In this document: positions 10,024 through 17,900 of the stretch, piece after piece
How the letters are laid out: every line of letters starts with the position of its first letter
How positions within the stretch are numbered: the stretch's first letter is position 1
NCBI RefSeq assembly: GCF_900100925.1
Contig: NZ_FNKO01000002.1
Location: 2,356,001-2,420,000, forward strand
Direction: 5' to 3'
Length of the DNA stretch: 64,000 bases
Source of the DNA: Actinopolyspora saharensis
GTDB lineage: Bacteria; Actinomycetota; Actinomycetes; Mycobacteriales; Pseudonocardiaceae
Translations under genes and position numbers: made by a program
The notes under the pieces: model-generated
Told to the model about the DNA's origin: nothing
Seen by the model: the letters and a program-made list of their open reading frames with translations, nothing else
The model's database searches: none

Positions 10024-12666
10024 ATGCCAACGGGACCAGTCGCGGTCACGCGTTCGGGGGCGGGCCGTCGTCGATCCCCCCGACGTGCACCGGGAGTGCT
10101 GGCACTCGTCGTGGCCACCGTGGCCGCGACCGTGGCGGCCACGGTCCCCGAAGTCGGTACCCGCCCGGCGCGTGCCGAGCCGGGAACGACGAGCCGCTCC
10201 CAGCCTCCCGGGAGCGAGAAGGGCTCCGGGAGCGAGGAGCACTCCGGGGGCAAGGGACCTGTCGGCTGGCGGACCTACCGCGAGCTGGACCGGCTCGGCG
10301 CGATCAGGCAGTCGCAGCACAGCGGACAGTACTCCAGCTTCTCCAGGAGCGGCAGCAACGACGACGGCTTCGAGGGGAGCTACTCCTGCCTGCGCACCGA
10401 CGAGCAGGGGTGCGTCATCGCGGAACGGGCCGGGGCGGGTGAGATCACCTCGATGTGGTTCACCAGACAACCGTGGGGGGACGTGACCGCGACGGGAAAC
10501 ATCCGCATCGAGCTGGACGGCCGCACCGTGCTCGACGCCCCGCTCACGGACGTGGTCAACGGTGAGCTGGGAGCTCCCTTCGTGTGGCCGCTCGTGGGCA
10601 ACGCCGCGGACACCGCCGGTGGTGCGGTGATCAAGGTCCCCATGCCCTACCGGGAGTCCATGCGCGTGACGGTGGACAACAATCCGCACTTCTACCACGT
10701 GGGGTACCGCTCGTTCGCCGACGCGCGCGGGGTCGACACGTTCGACCCTACGGATCCGGCGCGCGACGTGATCCGCAAGCTCCGCCGGTTCGGCGTGGCC
10801 GACCCCAAACCCGAGTCCGGGACGCTGGAGAGCAGGAGGAGCGATTTCTCGCTCGCCCCGGGCGAGACCGTGCGGTTGGATCCGTTCCACGGCCCGGGCA
10901 GGATCGACGAGCTGCGGTTGCGGCTCCCGCGGGTCGTGGCAGCACCGCGGGTGGTGGATGACGGACGAGCCTTCGGCTCCGACGGCGGCAGCTCCTTCAC
11001 GGCGCGGGTGGACCCCGACAACGAGGGAGTGCGGGTAACGCGGCGCTACGACGCCAACGTCGGTGCGCAGGTCGCTCGGCTCCGGGTGAACGGCTCCCCG
11101 GCGGGAACCTGGCGCAGCGGACCGGCGCGCCCCGGGAAGTGGGGGACGCAGCGCATCGAGGTGGACGAGGAGCTGACCGCGGGCGAGGAGAAGATCAGGA
11201 TCTCCAACGAGTTCCGCTCGGCCGCGGTGGACGTCAACGAGTTCCGCTACGAGGTGCACAGCAAGGTCGACGGCGAGTGGGTGCGCACGGACGTGCTGGA
11301 CCTGGGGCCCGGGCACCCGGGGGAGGAACGGGCGCACGACTACCGCATCGACCACGAGGTGGCCCAGCGCGACAGTCTCCACGCGCGGTTGCCCGGCTCG
11401 GATGAGCGGGTCGCGGAGTCGGACTCGATCCTGAGGAACACGCGGTTGCGCATCAGCTTCGACGGGCGGACCACTGTGGACGCGCCGATCGGCGAGTTCT
11501 TCGGCTCCGGACTGGGCGAGTACGACGTCCGGAGGCTGATGAGCTCGATCGACGCGGGAAAGGGGTGGTACACCTCCTGGTGGCCGATGCCGTTCCGCCA
11601 CGACGCGACGGTCGAGCTGGTCAACGAGGGGCCGGTGCCCATCGACGAGGGCACGCTCCGGATCACCACCAGCCCGGACGGGAGCGACCCCGGCAGGAGA
11701 TCCGGGTACTTCCACGCCACGCACCACGAGGGCCACACCGAACCGGGCTCGGACTGGCAGTTCCTCTCCGCGCGGGGGAGCGGCACCTTCTACGGGGTCA
11801 CGCACACCATGCGCGGCAGGATCCCGCGGGCGGGTGCCAAATCCGACGGGCAGCCCCGCTCCCTGGCCACCCCGCGTGCCAATCAGCGCAACTACCTGGA
11901 GGGTGACGAGCGCTTCTACGTCGACGGTTCGTCCAGCCCGGCCTGGCACGGGACGGGCACGGAGGACTTCTACGAATCGGGCTGGTACTTCCGCGGCGGA
12001 GCCACTTTCAACATGCCGCTGGCCGGGAGCCCCGCTCACGAGCACTCCGGGGACGGTTGCCGCTACGACTGCACGGGAGCCTATCGGCTGCTGTTGTCCG
12101 ACGCCGTTCCGTTCACCGAGGAACTGGTGGCGGGGATGGAGCACGGCCCGGCCAACAACGAGCCCGGGGTCTACAGCTCGACGGCCTACTGGTACGGAGG
12201 TCTAGCCTCGCGGAGCAAGCGCACCGACGTCGTCGAACTCGGCGACCGCGCGAGCAGGATCGCGCACCACTACCGGGCCACCGGCGAGACGACCGAGCAG
12301 CTGACCGCCACCTTCGAGGGCGGGAGGAACCCGGGGCCGCACACCCGTTCCACCACGTCGACCACGGGCGAGATCGGTTTCCGCCTGCGCATCGATCCGA
12401 ACAATTCCGGAGTGCGGCTGCGCAGGATGAGCGACCAGTTCCACGGTGGCCAGCGGGCCGTGGTTCGCGTGGACGGGCGTCCGGCCGGTACGTGGGCGCA
12501 GCCCCTCGGAAACGAGAGCCACCGGTGGCTGGAGGACGGCTTCGACGTCCCGCCCGAGCTGACCAGGGGCAAGAGCTCGATCCGGATCGAAATCACCCCG
12601 GTGGAGGACGTCCCGCCGTGGTCGGCCGTGCGGTACTCCGCCTTCTCCCGGCGGACTCCGGAGTGA
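10024..12666 (+). CDS. secreted GH172 (DUF2961) glycoside hydrolase
   Basis: 880-residue secreted enzyme. The start is the ATG after GGGGAGGGG, followed by a twin-Arg-like basic N-terminus (GRRRSPRRAPG) and a hydrophobic core ending near ARA. The DUF2961 core begins around residue 100 (SSFSRSGSNDDGFEGSYSCL). A second block (NTRLRISFDGRTTVDAPIGE to YTSWWPMPF) and the motif HGTGTEDFYESGWYFRGG fit the family's active-site region. Two copies of a beta-sandwich module are visible (VDPDNEGVRVTRRYD ... GSPAGTW and IDPNNSGVRLRRMSD ... GRPAGTW). Characterised GH172 enzymes cleave furanosides, including D-arabinofuranose. Arabinan in the cell wall is a possible substrate (inference). LacI and a sugar kinase follow. 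Confidence 0.88.
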   Translation: MPTGPVAVTRSGAGRRRSPRRAPGVLALVVATVAATVAATVPEVGTRPARAEPGTTSRSQPPGSEKGSGSEEHSGGKGPVGWRTYRELDRLGAIRQSQHSGQYSSFSRSGSNDDGFEGSYSCLRTDEQGCVIAERAGAGEITSMWFTRQPWGDVTATGNIRIELDGRTVLDAPLTDVVNGELGAPFVWPLVGNAADTAGGAVIKVPMPYRESMRVTVDNNPHFYHVGYRSFADARGVDTFDPTDPARDVIRKLRRFGVADPKPESGTLESRRSDFSLAPGETVRLDPFHGPGRIDELRLRLPRVVAAPRVVDDGRAFGSDGGSSFTARVDPDNEGVRVTRRYDANVGAQVARLRVNGSPAGTWRSGPARPGKWGTQRIEVDEELTAGEEKIRISNEFRSAAVDVNEFRYEVHSKVDGEWVRTDVLDLGPGHPGEERAHDYRIDHEVAQRDSLHARLPGSDERVAESDSILRNTRLRISFDGRTTVDAPIGEFFGSGLGEYDVRRLMSSIDAGKGWYTSWWPMPFRHDATVELVNEGPVPIDEGTLRITTSPDGSDPGRRSGYFHATHHEGHTEPGSDWQFLSARGSGTFYGVTHTMRGRIPRAGAKSDGQPRSLATPRANQRNYLEGDERFYVDGSSSPAWHGTGTEDFYESGWYFRGGATFNMPLAGSPAHEHSGDGCRYDCTGAYRLLLSDAVPFTEELVAGMEHGPANNEPGVYSSTAYWYGGLASRSKRTDVVELGDRASRIAHHYRATGETTEQLTATFEGGRNPGPHTRSTTSTTGEIGFRLRIDPNNSGVRLRRMSDQFHGGQRAVVRVDGRPAGTWAQPLGNESHRWLEDGFDVPPELTRGKSSIRIEITPVEDVPPWSAVRYSAFSRRTPE

Positions 12667-12772
12667 TGCCGCCGGTCTCCTTCGCGGTGGTTCCGCGCGG
12701 GGTGTCGTGGCTCCCCGTGAGGGGCTCGCGGGTTTTGGCCCGGATCCGGCGGAGCGAGGCGCGGCAGCGCGT

Positions 12773-13768
12773 TCAGCGCGGATCGCTGCTGGCCCGCGGA
12801 ACCAGGTGCGCGGACAGCGTGGTGGTGCTCGGCTCGCCGCGCTCGTTCCCGATGCGGTTCAGCAGCAGTCGCGCGCCCACGGCGCCGATGTCGTAGGCGG
12901 GCTGGGCCACCACGGAGAGCGGTGGATCGAGCAGTCGTGCCCAGGGCGCGTCGTCGAAGGCCACCAGTCCCACGTCGCTTCCGGCACGCACCCCCAGTTC
13001 ACGCAGGGTTTCCAGCACCCCGAGCGCCATGGCGTTGTTGGCCACGAGCAGCGCGTCGGGCGGCCGGGTGGACTCCAGCAGCGAACGCGCGGCACGTCCG
13101 GCCCCCGCGGCCTTGAACTCGCTGCGGCGCACGAGCGAGGAGCAGTCGGGCATCCCGGCCGCGCGCAGCCCGGCGCGGTATCCCGCGAGTCGCTCGTCCG
13201 CGGTGGGAACCCCAGCGGGGCCGGTTATGCACCCGAGGCGCCGGTAGCCCTGTGCGGCCAGGTGTTCCGTGGCCTCCCGCGCCGCGGAACCGGTGTCCAC
13301 CAGGACAGTGTCCCCGGGCGCGTCGGGAAGTGGGCGATCCAGCGCCACGAAGGGGGTCGCGGTGTCGTTGAGCAGCTCTCCGCCCGAGGTGTGTCCGGTC
13401 GGGGAGAGCAGTATCCCCGCCACCCGCTCCTCCAGCGCCACGGAGACGTAGGAGCGCTCCTTGTCCGCGTCGTCGTCGGAGTTGCACAGCACCACCGAGT
13501 ACCCGGCCGCGTGCGCCACGTCCTCCACTCCCCGGGAGATGGCGGTGAAGAACGGGTTCTCCACATCGGATATGACCAGGGCCAGCACGGGGGTCTCCTG
13601 TCTTCGCAGGTTTCGCGCAGGCCCGTTCGGCCGGTAGTCGAGTTCCGCCACCGCGGCGAGCACCCGTGCGGCCAGTTCGGAGTCCACCGTGTCCTTGCCG
13701 TTCAGGGTCCTGGACACGGTGGCCGTGGACACACCGGCCCGCTCGGCCACCTCGTTGATCGTCGCCAC
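12773..13768 (-). CDS. LacI-family transcriptional regulator
   Basis: 331 residues. The N-terminal LacI helix-turn-helix is textbook (ATINEVAERAGVSTATVSRT, residues 2-21), followed by the hinge helix and a periplasmic-binding-protein-like sensor domain (PVLALVISDVENPFFTAISR onward, DDAPWARLLDPPLSVVAQP near the end). It is divergent from the FGGY kinase with a LacI-type operator between them, so it probably represses the kinase and itself in response to a sugar or sugar phosphate. It converges on the GH172 gene, which may belong to the same regulon (inference). Confidence 0.92.
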   Translation of the reverse strand: MATINEVAERAGVSTATVSRTLNGKDTVDSELAARVLAAVAELDYRPNGPARNLRRQETPVLALVISDVENPFFTAISRGVEDVAHAAGYSVVLCNSDDDADKERSYVSVALEERVAGILLSPTGHTSGGELLNDTATPFVALDRPLPDAPGDTVLVDTGSAAREATEHLAAQGYRRLGCITGPAGVPTADERLAGYRAGLRAAGMPDCSSLVRRSEFKAAGAGRAARSLLESTRPPDALLVANNAMALGVLETLRELGVRAGSDVGLVAFDDAPWARLLDPPLSVVAQPAYDIGAVGARLLLNRIGNERGEPSTTTLSAHLVPRASSDPR

Positions 13769-13829
13769 AGCCGTGCTCTCCTTCCCGCGAGCCGTGTTGA
13801 CACCCCACTCCGACGAGAATAACTTTTGG

Positions 13830-13841
13830 GAAAACGATTAC
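13830..13841. promoter_or_regulatory. LacI-type operator candidate
   Basis: GAAAACGATTAC fits the LacI-family pattern GNAANCGNTTNC. It is 62 bp upstream of the lacI-type ATG. It lies within a larger inverted repeat, GGAAAAC (13829-13835) and GTTTTCC (13848-13854). Confidence 0.5.
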
Positions 13842-14085
13842 TCAGCGGTTTTCCGCTCGGATCGTCGCGGTTGGTCGCCGATCCGGGCCTCGCGCGGGAT
13901 CGGGAACGGCGCTTCCCGCAGGCGGGTGGAGGCCCGTGCGACGGCGGACCGTCCTCGCGGGGGCACCGCGGGAGGGACCAGCGGCGGTGCGCGTTGCCCG
14001 GGTGGTCGTTTCGGCGCCGACGCCGGAGGAAGGTCCCGAGCGACGAACTCGACCGGAAGAGCTCCACCGGCGAACGGAGCGCAGG
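13842..14085. other. kinase upstream region
   Basis: Leader of the FGGY kinase, rich in GC with no convincing gene. GGAG near 14075 serves the ATG at 14086. Confidence 0.45.
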
Positions 14086-15573
14086 ATGGCAGCGGTACTG
14101 CTCGGCATCGACATCGGCACGTCCGGTTCGAAGGGAGTGCTGACCACAACCGACGGAAAGGTCCTCGCCAGGGCCGAGCGCGCCCACCGGACGCGGTATC
14201 CCCGTCCGGGATGGGTCGAGCACGACCCGGAGGAGATCTGGTGGAACGACTTCCGCGAGCTGGTCACCGAGCTGCTGCCCGCCGCGGAGGGCCACGAGCT
14301 GGCCGCTCTGGGGGTGAGCGGCATCGGACCGGTGCTGCTTCCCGCCGACGAGCACGGCACCGCGCTGCGGCCCGCGATCCTGTACGGCGTCGACACCAGG
14401 GCCACGGCCGAGATATCCGATCTGGAGGGCGAGCTGGGGGCGGAGGAGATCCTGCGCCACGGTGGTTCCGCGCTGAGCAGCCAGGCGGTGGGACCGAAGG
14501 TCCGCTGGCTGGTCAACAACGAACCCGAGGTGTACCGGCGCACCGCGAAGCTGCTGATGTGCTCCTCGTACCTGGTGCACCGGTTGACCGGGCGCTACGT
14601 GCTCGACCACCACTCCGCCAGCCAGTGCGATCCGCTCTACGACCTGCACGGCAGGCGCTGGTTCCCCGAGTGGTCGAGCAGGGTGGCTCCCGGGCTGGAA
14701 CTGCCCGAGCTCGCCTGGCCGACCGAGGTGGTCGGGCGGGTCGGCGGTGCCGCCGCGGCCGAGACCGGCCTGCCGGAGGGACTGCCCGTGACCACGGGGA
14801 CCGTGGACGCGTGGGCCGAGGCCGCCAGCGTGGGGGTGCGGAACCCGGGCGACGTGATGCTGATGTACGGCACCACCATGTTCTTCGTGCAGGTGCTGCG
14901 CGAGCCGCTCGCGCACCCCGCGCTGTGGGCCACCTGCGGTGCCTACCCGGACACGTACACGCTGGCCGCGGGGATGGCCACCTCGGGCGCGGTGACCGAC
15001 TGGTTGCGCGGGCTGTTCGGCTCGGAGTTCTCCGAACTGGTCGCTGCCGCCTCCGAGGTTCCGGCCGGAAGCAGGGGGTTGCTGCTGCTGCCCTACTTCG
15101 CGGGGGAGCGCACCCCGGTGTTCGACCCGGACGCCAGGGGGATGCTGTTCGGGCTGACCACTTCGCACGGACGCGCCGAGGTCTACCGCAGCGCTCTCGA
15201 GGGGATCGCCTACGGGGTGCGGCACAACCTGGAGGCCATGCGGGACTCCGGGGCGGAGGTGGAACGGCTGGTCGCCGTCGGCGGGGGGACCACGGGTGGA
15301 CTGTGGACGCGCGTAGTTTCCGACGTCACCGGGATGCCCCAGTCGGTTCCGCGGGAGACGGTGGGCGCGTGCTACGGCGACGCGCTGCTCGCCGGGGTAG
15401 CCACCGGGGTGGCGGTCGATCCGGACGGGTGGAACCCGGTGGCGGAGACGGTGGAACCCGACGTCGCCAACGCGGAGCGCTACGACGCCTTCTACCGGCA
15501 CTACAGGAGCCTGCACGAACGCACCGTCGACACCGCGCACTTCCTCGCCGGGCAGCAGCGCGCCGCTGAGTGA
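14086..15573 (+). CDS. FGGY-family carbohydrate kinase (xylulokinase-like)
   Basis: 495-residue cytosolic ATP-dependent sugar kinase. The N-terminal ATP-binding motif LLGIDIGTSGSKGVL is at 5-19. Substrate-side residues include WVEHDPEEIWW and TGTVDAWAEAASVG with the catalytic aspartate region. The C-terminal FGGY signature MLMYGTTMFF and AVGGGTTGGLWTRVVSDVTG is present. The overall pattern is nearest xylulokinase or ribulokinase, but the sugar cannot be read from sequence. It is divergent from a LacI regulator. A role in phosphorylating a pentose released by the neighbouring GH172 enzyme is an inference. Confidence 0.9.
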   Translation: MAAVLLGIDIGTSGSKGVLTTTDGKVLARAERAHRTRYPRPGWVEHDPEEIWWNDFRELVTELLPAAEGHELAALGVSGIGPVLLPADEHGTALRPAILYGVDTRATAEISDLEGELGAEEILRHGGSALSSQAVGPKVRWLVNNEPEVYRRTAKLLMCSSYLVHRLTGRYVLDHHSASQCDPLYDLHGRRWFPEWSSRVAPGLELPELAWPTEVVGRVGGAAAAETGLPEGLPVTTGTVDAWAEAASVGVRNPGDVMLMYGTTMFFVQVLREPLAHPALWATCGAYPDTYTLAAGMATSGAVTDWLRGLFGSEFSELVAAASEVPAGSRGLLLLPYFAGERTPVFDPDARGMLFGLTTSHGRAEVYRSALEGIAYGVRHNLEAMRDSGAEVERLVAVGGGTTGGLWTRVVSDVTGMPQSVPRETVGACYGDALLAGVATGVAVDPDGWNPVAETVEPDVANAERYDAFYRHYRSLHERTVDTAHFLAGQQRAAE

Positions 15574-15602
15574 GCGGAACACCGCGCGCCGCCCGGCCGA
15601 AC

Positions 15603-15616
15603 GTTTCGCGCGAAAC
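15603..15616. promoter_or_regulatory. parS-like palindrome
   Basis: GTTTCGCGCGAAAC is a perfect 14-bp palindrome differing from the parS core GTTTCACGTGAAAC at two symmetric positions. It lies between convergent genes, so it could equally be a terminator stem. Confidence 0.3.
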
Positions 15617-15645
15617 CGTCACTTCGCGGTGCGCTCGACGACGGG

Positions 15646-16575
15646 TCACCCGCCCTCCCCGTCCACCGCGATGGACTCCGTCTCCCGCCCGACCTGACCG
15701 GTTTCGGTGGAGTCGGACAGCTCGGCCAGCGGTTGGACCGCGCCGCGGAAGTTCTCCAGCGCGTCCAGTTCCCTGCGTCGTGCGGACACGAACCGCTGCA
15801 GGTGCGTGCTCGACAGGTTCACCGCCTCCACGGCGGACCCGGCCGCGCGCTGGGCGCGCACCGCCTGGGCGCGGACCCGTTCCATGTCCTCGGAGATGGC
15901 CTGCTCCGTGGCCGCGAACATCGCGGCCGAGGCCAGCACGGCGAACCCGGTCGGCCCGCAGAGGAACACCCGTTTGTCCAGCAGCCACGTGAGCAGGTTC
16001 GGGTCGGCGTCCAGCGCGGCGACCACGGCCGAGTCCGAGGGGACGAACATGACGGTCCCGTAGATGGCGTCGGCCCAGCGCCGGTAGTCCTTGCCCGCCA
16101 GCTCGTTGGCCCGCGCCCTGATGTTCTTGGCGTGCACCCGCAGCGCTTCGCTGCGTTCCTCGGGGTCGTCGGTCTCCACGGCCTCGGCCCACACCGCCAG
16201 GCTGGCCTTCGCGTCCACCGGCACGCGCCGTCCCCCGCCCACGGTGAGCACCAGGTCCGGGCGGGCCGCGCCGCCGCCCGCTATGTCGGTCTGCTGGGTG
16301 AAGTGCACCCCTTCGCGCAGGCCGAGGGCGGTGGCGGTGCGCACCAGCGCCTGCTCACCCAGTTCGCCGCGACCGTTGGTCGAGGCGAAGGTGACCTCGT
16401 AGCGGCGCAGCTCCGCCTGCTGCTTGGTGCTGCGGGACCGCTCCTCGTCCAGCATCCGCAGCGCTTCGTCCGCGCGGCGCGCGTTGTCGGTGTAGAGCCG
16501 CCACATCATCGTGAGAGCCCCCGCGAACAGCAGTATCAGCACCACGACCAGCACCCCGAGAAATCCCGATCCCAC
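15646..16575 (-). CDS. rmuC: DNA recombination protein RmuC
   Basis: 309 residues. An N-terminal membrane anchor (LGVLVVVLILLFAGALTMMW, about 6-25) is followed by a short coiled-coil and a PD-(D/E)XK nuclease-like RmuC domain. Family landmarks are GRGELGEQALV, RPDLVLTVGGGRRVPVDAK (the catalytic D...xxK pattern), YRRWADAIYGTVMFVPSDSA and the C-terminal coiled segment LQRFVSARRRELDALENF. RmuC limits inversions and rearrangements at repeats. It converges on the kinase and is divergent from sbcD, consistent with a DNA-maintenance cluster. Confidence 0.93.
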   Translation of the reverse strand: MGSGFLGVLVVVLILLFAGALTMMWRLYTDNARRADEALRMLDEERSRSTKQQAELRRYEVTFASTNGRGELGEQALVRTATALGLREGVHFTQQTDIAGGGAARPDLVLTVGGGRRVPVDAKASLAVWAEAVETDDPEERSEALRVHAKNIRARANELAGKDYRRWADAIYGTVMFVPSDSAVVAALDADPNLLTWLLDKRVFLCGPTGFAVLASAAMFAATEQAISEDMERVRAQAVRAQRAAGSAVEAVNLSSTHLQRFVSARRRELDALENFRGAVQPLAELSDSTETGQVGRETESIAVDGEGG

Positions 16576-16721
16576 GGACGCTCCTCTCGTCTCCTCGCTC
16601 CGGTCTTCCCGCCGATCATCTTCGACGTACCGCCTCAGGTGTGCGGGTTCGAGTCCGACACGCGGGTGGAACGGGTGACCGGTCGCCCGGGGCGCCGTCG
16701 ATCGCCGATAGCGTGCGGACC

Positions 16722-17900
16722 ATGCGCCTGCTGCACACCTCCGACTGGCACATCGGTCGTACCTTCCACGGGCACGACCTGCTGGACGACCAGTGGCGCG
16801 TGCTGTCCGAACTGGCCGAGCTGGTTCGTGCGGAACGCGTGGACGTCGTGCTGGTCTCCGGCGATCTCTACGACCGCTCGGTGCCCTCCGGGGAGGCGGT
16901 GCGGCTGTGCGTGGACGTCCTGGAGCGGATCCGCGACGCCGGGGCCAGGCTGGTGGTCACTCCGGGAAACCACGACTCCCCGCAGCGCGTCGGGGCGTTC
17001 GCGGAGTTCGCGGCGGCGGGAGGTCTGCACCTGCACACCAGGACGTCCCGGCTGCACGAGCCGACGGTGCTCGAGGACGAGCACGGCCCGGTCGCCTTCT
17101 ACGGCATCCCGTACCTGGAGCCGGACCCGGCGCGGCAGGTGCTGCGCTCCACCTCGGCACCGGGGGCGGCGGAACAGGACATCGGCCGTGACCACCCCTC
17201 CGTGCTCGGGGAGGCCATGAACCGGGTCCGCGCTGAACTGGCGGGCAGGCCCGCGGCGAGGTCGGTGGTGCTCGCCCACGCGTTCGTCACCGGGGGAGAG
17301 GCCAGCGATTCCGAGCGCAACATCGCCGTCGGCGGTGTCGACCGCGTTCCCGCCGCGGTGTTCGACGGGGTCGACTACGCGGCCCTGGGGCATCTGCACG
17401 GTCCGCAGCGCGTCTCCGAGCTGGTGCGCTACTCGGGCAGCCCGCTGGCCTACTCGTTCTCCGAGGCCGGCCAGCGCAAGTCGGTCTGGTTGGTCGAGCT
17501 GGGCGCGGAGGGGGTTTCCGAGGTGCGGCGGCACGAGCTGCCCGTCCCGCGCGAGCTGGCCACTGTGGAGGGAACGCTCGAGGGGCTGCTGAACGATCCG
17601 GACCACGAGGCGTTCACGGAATGCTACGTTTCCGCCACGGTCACCGACGAGACGCGACCGCAGGACGGCATGCGCAGGTTGCAGCAGCGCTTCCCCCACG
17701 CGGTGCACATGGACTGGCGGCCCGCCGGGGGGCGGGCCGGGGCGGCGCTGCGCTACTCGGAGGCGGTGCGCGGCCGGGACGAGCGGCAGATCGTGCGGGA
17801 CTTCGTGGCCAACTGCCGCGGAGGTGATCCGTCCGAATCGGAGCGTGCTCTGCTGGACCGGGCCCTGAGCGACGTGCGTGCCTCGGAGGTGCGGGAATGA
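16722..17900 (+). CDS. sbcD: exonuclease SbcD (Mre11-type)
   Basis: 392-residue metallophosphoesterase nuclease subunit of SbcCD, which cuts hairpins and protein-blocked DNA ends. The phosphoesterase motifs are in order: TSDWHIG (Asp8, His10), VSGDLYDRS, TPGNHDSPQR, VLAHAFV and LGHLHGPQ. Start chosen at the ATG opening MRLLHTSDWH, where the family begins. The stop codon overlaps the sbcC start (ATGA), indicating translational coupling. Confidence 0.96.
   Translation: MRLLHTSDWHIGRTFHGHDLLDDQWRVLSELAELVRAERVDVVLVSGDLYDRSVPSGEAVRLCVDVLERIRDAGARLVVTPGNHDSPQRVGAFAEFAAAGGLHLHTRTSRLHEPTVLEDEHGPVAFYGIPYLEPDPARQVLRSTSAPGAAEQDIGRDHPSVLGEAMNRVRAELAGRPAARSVVLAHAFVTGGEASDSERNIAVGGVDRVPAAVFDGVDYAALGHLHGPQRVSELVRYSGSPLAYSFSEAGQRKSVWLVELGAEGVSEVRRHELPVPRELATVEGTLEGLLNDPDHEAFTECYVSATVTDETRPQDGMRRLQQRFPHAVHMDWRPAGGRAGAALRYSEAVRGRDERQIVRDFVANCRGGDPSESERALLDRALSDVRASEVRE

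Noticed and set aside
13689..15582. Alternative frames over the sugar kinase on both strands
   Set aside because: Arg/Gly-rich shadow sequences without motifs; the kinase frame holds all FGGY signatures.
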